Under the pieces are notes generated by a model. That model had not been told where the DNA came from and made no database searches. It was given only the letters and a program-made list of their open reading frames with translations. From NCBI GenBank assembly GCA_965367295.1, contig CBDUHN010000023.1:1-51557 (forward strand): DNA of 51,557 nt, given 5' to 3'. The stretch is from JAIVHA01 sp965367295 (GTDB lineage: Bacteria > Pseudomonadota > Gammaproteobacteria > DSM-19610). A program made the position numbers and the translations under genes. Positions 1-9,776 of this stretch are shown here, in pieces; positions within the stretch are counted from its first letter, which is position 1; every line of letters starts with the position of its first letter.

Positions 1-125
1 GGCGAACGTTGTCGCACAGCGGCAACGGCCCGGAGGGCGAGGACGCAAGTCCGAGAGTCGCGCCCTGGCAAGATCCTCCTGCCCGGAGCCCTGGCCTGGT
101 CAGGAAGCGGATGCAGGAGTACCCC
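1..125. other. unassigned, strongly structured left edge
   Basis: No gene recognised. All three frames of the plus strand run open only into the tRNA and read like non-coding sequence. The stretch can fold into three hairpins: 7-15 with 19-27 (nine pairs, one G-T, loop ACA); 35-39 with 61-65 enclosing a GGAC/GTCC stem at 41-52; and 76-82 with 113-119 (seven pairs). It could be the 3' end of a structured RNA or simply GC-rich leader of the tRNA cluster. It lacks the SRP RNA, RNase P and tmRNA signatures I know. Confidence 0.3.
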
Positions 126-202
126 GCGCCCGTAGCTCAACCGGATAGAGCATCGGCCTTCTAAGCCGAGGGTTGCAGGTTCGAGTCCTGCCGGGCGCGC
201 CA
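126..202 (+). tRNA. tRNA-Arg (anticodon TCT)
   Basis: Complete cloverleaf. The acceptor stem GCGCCCG pairs with CGGGCGC, the anticodon loop is CTTCTAA and the T loop TTCGAGT. The discriminator is G199 and the CCA end (200-202) is encoded. It decodes AGA/AGG and is first in a cluster of four tRNA genes. Confidence 0.97.
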
Positions 203-244
203 TACCCGGTAGGTGATCCAGGTGGCTGGATCAGTTTGATTTAT

Positions 245-321
245 GGTGGGCGTAGCTCAGTTGGTAGAGCCCCGGATTGTGATTCCGGTCGTCGTGGGTT
301 CGAGTCCCATCGTCCACCCCA
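245..321 (+). tRNA. tRNA-His (anticodon GTG)
   Basis: Complete cloverleaf with the extra 5' G (position -1) at 245, the identity element of histidine tRNA, opposite discriminator C318. The anticodon loop is TTGTGAT. CCA is encoded at 319-321. Confidence 0.97.
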
Positions 322-392
322 TATTCGTAGCGGATCGCGGGTTTAGGCTTGGCAACACCATGCTGCTTGTGGTCCAATATGCGCGCTTCAAG

Positions 393-468
393 GGGCCGTT
401 AGCTCAGTTGGTAGAGCAGGAGACTCTTAATCTCTTGGTCGTAGGTTCGAGCCCTACACGGCCCACCA
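393..468 (+). tRNA. tRNA-Lys (anticodon CTT)
   Basis: Acceptor GGGCCGT pairs with ACGGCCC, the anticodon loop is CTCTTAA and the discriminator is A465, with CCA encoded at 466-468. The body is close to the usual gammaproteobacterial lysine tRNA, but the anticodon is CTT (reads AAG), so a TTT isoacceptor should exist elsewhere. Confidence 0.95.
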
Positions 469-472
469 TTCG

Positions 473-502
473 AAGGCTCCCGTTGTTACGGGGGCCTTTT
501 TT
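473..502 (+). terminator. Rho-independent terminator of the Arg-His-Lys tRNA cluster
   Basis: A ten-pair stem (AAGGCTCCCG at 473-482 with CGGGGGCCTT at 489-498, one T-G pair) with a six-base loop runs directly into a T tract (497-502), four bases after the CCA end of tRNA-Lys. Confidence 0.9.
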
Positions 503-558
503 ATTGCGGCTGAGGTAATTGTGTGGTTTCAGGGGTGCGCGCGTGTCCAGGAAACCGA

Positions 559-564
559 TATAAT
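559..564 (+). promoter_or_regulatory. -10 element of a promoter for tRNA-Leu (and perhaps tig)
   Basis: Perfect TATAAT about 65 bases before tRNA-Leu and after the preceding terminator. The region 17 bases upstream (TGCGCG) is a poor -35. The 14-base context CCGATATAATGCCG recurs exactly at 16205-16218 before the peptide transporter. Confidence 0.55.
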
Positions 565-629
565 GCCGGGTCATTGCAGTTAAGTGCGGGGATTTGTATG
601 GGTTATCGCCTGCCCGCGATTGTATTTCA

Positions 630-714
<85 letters not shown>

Positions 715-773
715 GATGTAACCGTTGCCAGGCCGGGCTGTGCCAGGTCTACACCATTCAAACCAGCTAAAGG

Positions 774-791
774 AAGGGGCAAGCACCCCTT
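774..791 (+). promoter_or_regulatory. hairpin just before the tig ribosome binding site
   Basis: Perfect six-pair inverted repeat AAGGGG / CCCCTT around a six-base loop, ending three bases before the GAGG of the tig ribosome binding site (794-797). There is no T tract, so it is not a classical terminator. It could be a processing or stability element between tRNA-Leu and tig. Confidence 0.35.
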
Positions 792-804
792 AAGAGGTAG
801 TTCG

Positions 805-2082
805 ATGCAAGTTTCCGTTGAAAATACCAGCACCCTGGAACGCCGCATGACGGTACAGATTCCTGCCGAACGGGTGGATTCCGCGGTGCAATCCCGCCTG
901 CAGTCCATGGCCCGTACGGTCCGACTGGACGGCTTCCGCCCCGGTAAAGTGCCCTTTAAGGTGGTGGAGCGGAAATTCGGCCCCCAGGTGCGCCTGGAAA
1001 CCCTGGGCGAAGTCATTTCCTCTACCTACCAGGAAGCCATCCAGCAGCAGAACCTGCGTCCGGCCAGCGACCCCAATATCGAGCCACCCAAGGGAGGCAG
1101 CGGCGAAAATGTGGAGTATGTGGCCACTTTCGAGGTCTATCCGGACTTTGAGCCCGCCCCGGTGACGGATATCAAGGTAAGCCGTCCTATGGCCGAAGTG
1201 AGCGATGCCGATATCGATGGCATGCTGGAAAAACTGCGCAAACAGCGCGGCAGCTGGGAAGAGGTGGATCGTGCAGCCGAAATGGGTGATCGTGTGATTA
1301 TCGATTTCGAGGGCACCATCGACGGAGAGTCCTTCTCCGGCAACAAGGCCAGCAATGTGCCGCTGGAACTGGGCTCCAAGACCATGATCGACAGCTTTGA
1401 AGATCAGCTGGTGGGGGTGAAAGCCGATGATGAGCGGACTATCGAGGTAACCTTCCCTGCGGATTACAGCTTTGCGGATGTGGCTGGCAAACAGGCCCGG
1501 TTTGCCATCAAGGTGCACAAGGTTGCAGCAGCGAGCCTGCCCGAACTGAATGATGAGTTCGCCAATACCTTCGGTATCGCCGAGGGAGGCCTGGAAGGTC
1601 TGCGTGCGGAGGTTCGCAAAAACATGGAGCGCGAACTCAGCCAGACCGTCAAGAACAAGGTCAAACGTCAGGTGTTCGATGCGCTACTGGAGCAGAATGC
1701 CATCGAGATACCCAAGGCCCTCGCGGATAGCGAGATCGATGCCCTGATCAAGCAGGCCCAGCAGCAGGGTATGCAGGCCAAGGATCGTGCCGCCTACGAG
1801 AATGAAGCCAGCCGCCGTGTTGCTCTGGGACTGATCATCGGTGAACTGGTCAAGCGCAACCAGATTCAGGTGGACCCGGAACGGGTGCGTTCAGAGGTGG
1901 AAAACATTGCCGCTTCCTACGAGAAGCCCGATGAGGTTGTGCAATACTATTTCAGTAACCGCGAGGCACTGGCCGGCGTGCAATCCTATGTGATGGAGGA
2001 TACTGTCACGGATTGGATTCTGGAGCAGGCGCAGGTGACGGAAGAAGCGGCGACCTTTGACAGCGTCATGCAGCCAGCCTGA
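805..2082 (+). CDS. tig: trigger factor (ribosome-associated chaperone, PPIase)
   Basis: Trigger factor binds the ribosome near the tunnel exit, shields nascent chains and carries an FKBP-type prolyl isomerase domain. The 425-residue product (E. coli 432) starts MQVSVENTSTLERRMTV, the usual start of the ribosome-binding domain. The signature GFRPGKVPFKVVERKFG follows at about residues 42-58, then the FKBP-like domain (about 155-245, MGDRVIIDFEGTIDG) and a helical C-terminal domain. An upstream in-frame start is possible, but ATG at 805 with GAGG eight bases before it fits the family. It heads the conserved tig-clpP-clpX-lon block. Confidence 0.97.
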   Translation: MQVSVENTSTLERRMTVQIPAERVDSAVQSRLQSMARTVRLDGFRPGKVPFKVVERKFGPQVRLETLGEVISSTYQEAIQQQNLRPASDPNIEPPKGGSGENVEYVATFEVYPDFEPAPVTDIKVSRPMAEVSDADIDGMLEKLRKQRGSWEEVDRAAEMGDRVIIDFEGTIDGESFSGNKASNVPLELGSKTMIDSFEDQLVGVKADDERTIEVTFPADYSFADVAGKQARFAIKVHKVAAASLPELNDEFANTFGIAEGGLEGLRAEVRKNMERELSQTVKNKVKRQVFDALLEQNAIEIPKALADSEIDALIKQAQQQGMQAKDRAAYENEASRRVALGLIIGELVKRNQIQVDPERVRSEVENIAASYEKPDEVVQYYFSNREALAGVQSYVMEDTVTDWILEQAQVTEEAATFDSVMQPA

Positions 2083-2116
2083 TCTTCACACGCCACAACA
2101 GAAAGGAAAGCGACGA

Positions 2117-2767
2117 ATGAGCAATCGGTTTGGAAACGGTGGAGCAATGGACACCCAGGCGCTGAACCTGGTGCCGATGGTGATCGAGCAGACGGCACGC
2201 GGTGAGCGCGCCTACGATATCTATTCGCGCCTGCTGAAGGAGCGCGTGGTATTCGTGGTGGGGCCGGTGGAAGACTACATGGCGAATGTGGTGGTAGCCC
2301 AGCTGCTGTTTCTGGAATCCGAAAACCCCGAGAAGGACATCCACCTCTACATCAATTCCCCGGGTGGTTCCGTGACCGCCGGCCTGGCTATCTATGACAC
2401 CATGCAGTTCATCAAGGCTGATGTCAGCACCATGTGCATCGGTCAGGCCGCCAGTATGGGGGCTGTGTTGCTGGCCGGCGGTGCGGAAGGCAAACGGTAC
2501 TGCCTGCCCCATTCCCGCATGATGATCCACCAGCCGCTGGGTGGCTTCCAGGGCCAGGCGACGGATATCGACATCCATGCCCGGGAAATCCTCCTGGTAC
2601 GGGAGCGCCTGAACAAGATTCTGGCGCATCATACCGGCCAGGACATGGAAACCATTCAACGGGATACGGACCGGGATAATTTCCTGGGTGCGGAAGAATC
2701 GGTGAAATATGGCCTGATCGATGAAATCCTGGTGTCCCGCAAGGAAGGCGCCGGAGATGCCGAATAA
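2117..2767 (+). CDS. clpP: ATP-dependent Clp protease proteolytic subunit
   Basis: Serine peptidase that forms a double seven-membered ring and degrades unfolded or tagged cytoplasmic proteins delivered by ClpX or ClpA. The 216-residue product shows the catalytic triad: Ser113 in GQAASMGA, His138 in SRMMIHQP and Asp187 in RDTDRD. These sit exactly two residues beyond the E. coli S111/H136/D185. Start chosen at ATG 2117 because AAAGGAA lies just upstream; ATG 2147 is an alternative near the mature N-terminus. It follows tig by 34 bases and is probably cotranscribed with it. Confidence 0.97.
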   Translation: MSNRFGNGGAMDTQALNLVPMVIEQTARGERAYDIYSRLLKERVVFVVGPVEDYMANVVVAQLLFLESENPEKDIHLYINSPGGSVTAGLAIYDTMQFIKADVSTMCIGQAASMGAVLLAGGAEGKRYCLPHSRMMIHQPLGGFQGQATDIDIHAREILLVRERLNKILAHHTGQDMETIQRDTDRDNFLGAEESVKYGLIDEILVSRKEGAGDAE

Positions 2768-3014
2768 GCGCGGGTATCCCGGTGGCGCTCATTTCTGCCA
2801 CCGCCTGGCGTAAAAAATCCAATAAAAACGAAAACCTCAGACAGTTACCGGGATTGCTTGTCATGATCAGCGCAACGTAGTTGAATACGGATCATGACCG
2901 CATAAAGCCAGAAGGCTTTCCGCCGTTATACGGGAGTAGGAGAGGGTATTCCGGAATGCCGAAAACCGGGGTGCCTGAGGCAGGAAGGCCACATTCATAT
3001 ATTGAGGGTTATCT

Positions 3015-4286
3015 ATGAGCAACGATCGAAACGGCAAGGGCGAGGACGGCAAGCTTCTTTATTGTTCTTTCTGCGGAAAGAGCCAGCACGAAGTGCGCAA
3101 GTTGATCGCCGGGCCGTCGGTATTCGTCTGCGACGAGTGTGTCGAGCTATGCAACGACATCATTCGGGAAGAGATGCAGGAAAAATCGGTGGCCACCGGC
3201 AAGAAGTTGCCGACTCCCCACGAGATCAACGATGTGCTCGACGAGTATGTTATCGGCCAGTCGAATGCCAAGAAGGTGCTGTCGGTTGCCGTGTACAACC
3301 ATTACAAGCGCCTTGAAGCCAGTTCCAAGAAGGACGAGGTTGAGCTGTCCAAGAGCAATATCCTGCTCATCGGGCCGACCGGTTCCGGCAAGACCCTGTT
3401 GGCAGAAACCCTGGCCCGCCTGCTCAATGTGCCCTTCACGATCGCCGATGCCACCACGCTGACCGAAGCCGGTTATGTGGGCGAGGATGTCGAGAACATC
3501 ATTCAGAAGCTGCTGCAGAAATGCGAATATGATGTGGAAAAGGCCCAGACCGGCATTGTCTACATCGATGAAATCGACAAGATTTCCCGCAAGTCCGATA
3601 ACCCGTCCATCACCCGTGATGTGTCCGGGGAAGGCGTGCAGCAGGCCCTGCTCAAGCTCATAGAGGGTACGGTGGCTTCGGTGCCACCCCAGGGCGGCCG
3701 CAAGCATCCTCAGCAGGAATTCCTGCAGGTGGATACCTCCAATATCCTGTTTATCTGTGGCGGTGCCTTCGCCGGCCTGGATAAGATCATTCGCGGTCGT
3801 TCCGAGACGGGAGGCATCGGTTTTTCCGCCAAGGTCAAGGCCAAGGACGAAAGCAAGAATGTCGGCGAAATTCTCTACGGAGTGGAGCCGGAGGATCTGA
3901 TCAAGTACGGGCTGATCCCGGAATTTGTCGGCCGTTTGCCGGTAGTCGCCACCCTTGAGGAACTGGATGAGGATGCGCTGGTCCAGATCCTCACTGAACC
4001 CAAGAACGCCCTGACCAAGCAGTATGCCAAGCTGTTCGAGATGGAGGGCTGCGAAATCGAGTTTCGTGAAGATGCCTTGCGGGCAGTGGCCCTCAAGGCG
4101 ATGGAACGGAAAACTGGCGCTCGTGGCTTGCGTACCATTATGGAGCATGTACTGCTCAATACGATGTACGAACTGCCCTCGGCGGAGAATGTCCATAAGG
4201 TCGTTGTGGACGAAAGTGCAATCCTTGGTGAATCCGAGCCTTACATGGTCTACGAGAGCGCAGATCAGGCTGCGGCTTCGGAATAA
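3015..4286 (+). CDS. clpX: Clp protease ATP-binding subunit ClpX
   Basis: AAA+ unfoldase that recognises substrates and threads them into ClpP. The 423-residue length is nearly that of E. coli (424). The N-terminal zinc-binding domain has CSFCGKS and CDECVELC (about residues 15-44). Walker A is GPTGSGKT, Walker B is VYIDEIDKI, and the pore-loop GYVGEDVENI and sensor-2 GARGLRTIME motifs are present. A 247-base gap separates it from clpP, so it may have its own promoter. That gap holds a small hairpin (AAAGCC/GGCTTT) but no promoter I would call with confidence. Confidence 0.97.
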   Translation: MSNDRNGKGEDGKLLYCSFCGKSQHEVRKLIAGPSVFVCDECVELCNDIIREEMQEKSVATGKKLPTPHEINDVLDEYVIGQSNAKKVLSVAVYNHYKRLEASSKKDEVELSKSNILLIGPTGSGKTLLAETLARLLNVPFTIADATTLTEAGYVGEDVENIIQKLLQKCEYDVEKAQTGIVYIDEIDKISRKSDNPSITRDVSGEGVQQALLKLIEGTVASVPPQGGRKHPQQEFLQVDTSNILFICGGAFAGLDKIIRGRSETGGIGFSAKVKAKDESKNVGEILYGVEPEDLIKYGLIPEFVGRLPVVATLEELDEDALVQILTEPKNALTKQYAKLFEMEGCEIEFREDALRAVALKAMERKTGARGLRTIMEHVLLNTMYELPSAENVHKVVVDESAILGESEPYMVYESADQAAASE

Positions 4287-4303
4287 TTCACATCCATCAT
4301 CGC

Positions 4304-4325
4304 AACGGGCCCTGCGGGGCCTGTT
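4304..4325 (+). terminator. possible terminator after clpX
   Basis: GC-rich inverted repeat (4304-4312 with 4317-4325, nine pairs including one G-T) starting 17 bases after the clpX stop. It is followed by only a broken T-rich stretch (GTTGTTTC), so termination may be partial. Confidence 0.45.
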
Positions 4326-4381
4326 GTTGTTTCAGCTGGCGTAAATCTTGCCTGTAGTTACCCGACTGTAATTTTTTTGAC

Positions 4382-4409
4382 CTTGAAGCCGGGGGTTCAG
4401 CCCCCATAT
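4382..4409 (+). promoter_or_regulatory. sigma-32 (heat-shock) promoter of lon
   Basis: CTTGAA (4382-4387) and CCCCATAT (4402-4409) match the RpoH consensus CTTGAAA / CCCCATNT with a 14-base spacer, 107 bases before the lon start. lon is a classical RpoH target, so position and sequence agree. The spacer also holds a GGGGG-TTCAG-CCCCC hairpin that overlaps the -10 element. Confidence 0.82.
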
Positions 4410-4516
4410 AAAGCAATCAGGATTACACTAAATATCCGCTGACTTTTTGATAGAGTGGGCGGGGATGACGACCGGGTGCAATTCTCCTGCAACACTACGC
4501 AACGAGGTACTCCCCC

Positions 4517-6958
<2,442 letters not shown>

Positions 6959-6980
6959 GGATTGATTTCGTAACGTCATA

Positions 6981-7036
6981 CCGCCGCGTCAAGCTGTTTT
7001 TTTATACGGTATACAGCTTGCGTGGCGGTTTTTTAT
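6981..7036 (+). terminator. Rho-independent terminator after lon
   Basis: Long imperfect stem (6981-6996 with 7014-7028, one bulged base) with an AT-rich loop and a TTTTTTATTT tail, starting 22 bases after the lon stop. It separates lon from the hupB promoter that begins at its 3' edge. Confidence 0.88.
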
Positions 7037-7066
7037 TTGACACTAAATTGATCGCCTTGGTATAAA
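7037..7066 (+). promoter_or_regulatory. sigma-70 promoter of hupB
   Basis: Perfect TTGACA (7037-7042) and TATAAA (7061-7066) with an 18-base spacer, about 100 bases before hupB. It overlaps the tail of the lon terminator, so hupB is a separate transcription unit. Confidence 0.85.
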
Positions 7067-7165
7067 TACCGCCCTTGCACCTGGGGCAGTTGCAGATTCC
7101 CGCGCAGCCAAATGACGTTCTTGCTGTAGCTCCATCGCCACCAAACAAAAAAGAGGAAGTTGTTC

Positions 7166-7438
7166 ATGAATAAATCCGAACTCATCGATGCCGTTGCCAG
7201 TTCCGCCGACCTATCGAAGGCTGCCGCCACCAAAGCTGTTGATGCCTTCCTGGATACGGTTGCAGATACCCTGAAAAAAGGCGAGCAGGTGACGCTGGTG
7301 GGTTTTGGGACTTTTGAAGTCCGTGCACGCGCAGCCCGTACCGGCCGTAACCCGCAGACCGGCGAAACCATCAATATCAAAGCATCCAACGCACCCGCAT
7401 TTAAGGCTGGTAAAGCGTTAAAGGATGCCGTAAACTAG
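7166..7438 (+). CDS. hupB: DNA-binding protein HU, beta-type subunit
   Basis: Small nucleoid protein that bends and compacts DNA as a dimer. The 90-residue product has the family start MNKSELIDAVA, the FGTFEVR core and the arm sequence GRNPQTGETI (about residues 61-70), where the conserved Pro intercalates into DNA. ATG 7166 has AAGAGGAAG seven bases upstream; the earlier TTG at 7160 is unlikely. The position after lon is conserved in gammaproteobacteria. Only 13 bases separate its stop from tRNA-Val, with no terminator between. Confidence 0.97.
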   Translation: MNKSELIDAVASSADLSKAAATKAVDAFLDTVADTLKKGEQVTLVGFGTFEVRARAARTGRNPQTGETINIKASNAPAFKAGKALKDAVN

Positions 7439-7451
7439 CGCGCTTTCCAGC

Positions 7452-7527
7452 GGGTGCTTAGCTCAGTTGGGAGAGCGTCGCCCTTACAAGGCGAATGTCG
7501 GGGGTTCAAGTCCCTCAGCACCCACCA
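7452..7527 (+). tRNA. tRNA-Val (anticodon TAC)
   Basis: Acceptor GGGTGCT pairs with AGCACCC, the anticodon loop is CTTACAA and the discriminator is A7524. CCA is encoded at 7525-7527. It lies immediately after hupB and was probably made from the hupB transcript by processing. Confidence 0.96.
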
Positions 7528-7534
7528 AGGTTTA

Positions 7535-7611
7535 GGAGTGGTAGTTCAGTTGGTTAGAATACCGGCCTGTCACGCCGGGGGTCGCGGGTTCGAGTCCCGT
7601 CCACTCCGCCA
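7535..7611 (+). tRNA. tRNA-Asp (anticodon GTC)
   Basis: Acceptor GGAGTGG pairs with CCACTCC, the anticodon loop is CTGTCAC and the discriminator is G7608. CCA is encoded at 7609-7611. It lies seven bases after tRNA-Val and before a strong terminator. Confidence 0.96.
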
Positions 7612-7623
7612 TCTACACCATGC

Positions 7624-7656
7624 GAAAAGGGCGCCCTTGTAGGGCGCCCTTTTCGT
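7624..7656 (+). terminator. terminator of the hupB-tRNA-Val-tRNA-Asp unit
   Basis: Perfect 14-pair inverted repeat (7624-7637 with 7641-7654, loop TGT) whose right arm ends in TTTTC followed by GTTTG. It is the first terminator after the hupB promoter. Confidence 0.88.
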
Positions 7657-7711
7657 TTGTACAGTTTGCCCTCGCGCATTGCGCAAAAAACAATAATCGA
7701 GAGACGTTGTC

Positions 7712-9625
7712 ATGCTGCAAGCTATTCGTGATCGTGTAACGGGTTGGATCGCCTGGGTCATCGTAGGGTTGATCATCCTCACCTTTGCCTTATGGGGCGT
7801 CGACTCTTATCTGAAAGAGGATGTCAGTACTTATGCTGCCAAGGTCGATGGTGTAGAGATATCTGAAGCCACCCTGGGACGGGCGATGCAGCGCCAGCGT
7901 GTGCAGATGCAGCGCGCGCTCGGTAAGGAATTTGATCCCTCGATGATCGATGAAAAGCGCCTGCGCAGCAGCGTGCTCGACAACCTGATCCAGAAACAAC
8001 TATTGATTGAAATGGCGAACAAGACGGGTATTGTCGTCAGTGATCAGTTGCTCGCCGCGCGCATTCAATCCATTCCTGATCTGCAGGTGGATGGTGCATT
8101 CTCCATGGAGCGCTATGAAAGTCTGTTGCGGCAACAGGGAATGACTCCCATCGGTTTCGAGATGGACCTGCGTCTTGACCTGCTCAGCAACCAGATTCTC
8201 AATGGTATTGCCGGTACCCTGGGGGTAAGTGATGCCGAACTGAAACGTGTCTATGCCCTGCAGGCGCAGCAGCGTACTGTGGAGTACCTGCGGATTTCCG
8301 CGGATAAGCTCAGTAACCGTATCAAGCTTGAAGAAGCCGATGTCGCAGCCTATTTCGAAGCCCACAAGGACGAATTCCGTGAGCCGGAGCAGGTCAAGCT
8401 GGAATACATTGAACTCAAGCGCGACGGCATCGCTACGGAAATACCCGTGGATGAAGCAGCGGTTCATGCCTATTACGAACAACATATTACTCAATATGGC
8501 ACTGAAGAACGTCGCCGGGCCCGCCATATCCTGATCCAGGTGGAGGCTGCGGCTGACGAAACCGCCCAGGCCGCCGCCCGCACGAAGGCTGAGCAGGCAC
8601 TGCAACGGATTCGCAATGGCGAAGACTTCGGCAAGGTGGCAGGTGAGTTATCCGACGATCCAGGTTCGGCGGCCCAGGGCGGAGATCTCGGTTTCTTCAC
8701 CAAGGGCATGATGGTACCCGAGTTCGATGCCGCGGTTTTCTCGCTGCCCAAGGGTGAGGTGAGCGACCTGGTGCAATCACCATTCGGGTTTCACATTATC
8801 GAAGTTACGGATATAGAACCCGGCAAGGCCAAGCCGCTGTCGGAAGTCCATGATCAGATCGTGGCGGAACTGCGGGCAGGCCAGGTGGAAGACCTGTTCC
8901 TGGACCGCGCCGAAATCCTGGCCAATACCAGTTACGAAAATCCCGGCACCCTGGGTGTCGCCGCAGAGGCGCTTGGTCTGAAGGTCCAGGAATCGGGCTG
9001 GATCAGCCGTGATGGCGGCGAGGGCATCGGGGTATTCCCCCCGGCTGTGATCGCAGCGTTCAGCGAGGATGTGCTCGATGGTGGCAACAACAGCGATCCA
9101 GTGGAAGTGCAGCCCGGACATCTCGTGGTACTGCGCATCCTGGATCACAAACCGGCCCGTTTCCAGGATCTTGCTGTGGTACGTGATGCAGTGGAAAGTG
9201 CCTTGCGTGCCCAGCGGGCACGGGAGTTGGCGGCTGAGCAGGGGCAGGTGTTGCTGAAAAAGCTCGCCGCCGGTGATCCCATGGCGTCACTGGCGGATGC
9301 CGATACGATCGAATACCTGTCCCCCGGTAATATCAATCGCACGGTGCAGGATATACCCGCAAGCATAGTGGCCGAAGCTTTCCGTATGCCGCATCCGCAG
9401 GGAGATCAACCTGCCACCGCGGGTATTGTCCTGCCAGATGGTGATTATGCCGTAATCGCGGTAGCTGCGGTGACCGATGGCGATCCAGCCAAAATGACCG
9501 ACGCGGAGCGCCAGCAGGTTCGTCAGGTTATTCTGCGCGTGAATGGCGCAGCAGAGGCGAATGCACTGATTGATTACCTGAAATCCCAGGCGGACATCGA
9601 TATCCCGCGCGATGAGCAGAACTAG
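7712..9625 (+). CDS. ppiD: periplasmic folding chaperone PpiD (SurA/PpiC type)
   Basis: Inner-membrane-anchored periplasmic chaperone that meets proteins leaving the Sec translocon. The 637-residue product starts with a short cytoplasmic tail and one membrane helix (about residues 12-32). A SurA-like N-terminal chaperone region follows, then one parvulin domain at about 267-370 (RARHILIQV ... GGDLGFFTKGMMVPEFDAAVF ... SPFGFHIIEV), and a C-terminal domain. Length and layout match the family (E. coli 623). GAGAG lies about nine bases before the ATG. It follows hupB, as in many gammaproteobacteria. Confidence 0.95.
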   Translation: MLQAIRDRVTGWIAWVIVGLIILTFALWGVDSYLKEDVSTYAAKVDGVEISEATLGRAMQRQRVQMQRALGKEFDPSMIDEKRLRSSVLDNLIQKQLLIEMANKTGIVVSDQLLAARIQSIPDLQVDGAFSMERYESLLRQQGMTPIGFEMDLRLDLLSNQILNGIAGTLGVSDAELKRVYALQAQQRTVEYLRISADKLSNRIKLEEADVAAYFEAHKDEFREPEQVKLEYIELKRDGIATEIPVDEAAVHAYYEQHITQYGTEERRRARHILIQVEAAADETAQAAARTKAEQALQRIRNGEDFGKVAGELSDDPGSAAQGGDLGFFTKGMMVPEFDAAVFSLPKGEVSDLVQSPFGFHIIEVTDIEPGKAKPLSEVHDQIVAELRAGQVEDLFLDRAEILANTSYENPGTLGVAAEALGLKVQESGWISRDGGEGIGVFPPAVIAAFSEDVLDGGNNSDPVEVQPGHLVVLRILDHKPARFQDLAVVRDAVESALRAQRARELAAEQGQVLLKKLAAGDPMASLADADTIEYLSPGNINRTVQDIPASIVAEAFRMPHPQGDQPATAGIVLPDGDYAVIAVAAVTDGDPAKMTDAERQQVRQVILRVNGAAEANALIDYLKSQADIDIPRDEQN

Positions 9626-9776
9626 AAACCTGTATTCGATTGCCATGGATCGGCAAAAATAATAGCCAGGAACCTGACCGGAGTTTCGCATCTGCAAGCC
9701 TGCCACTTATGCCCAGCAAGTGCAGCTATCCTCGCAGATTGCGTGTGGCATACACCCGAACTGAAGGGGCGATGAC

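Noticed and set aside
243..518. Open frame across tRNA-His and tRNA-Lys
   Set aside because: The translation (VAQLVE-type stretches) is the usual false product of tRNA sequence.
3147..4196. 349-codon open frame opposite clpX
   Set aside because: Shadow of clpX, which has all expected motifs.
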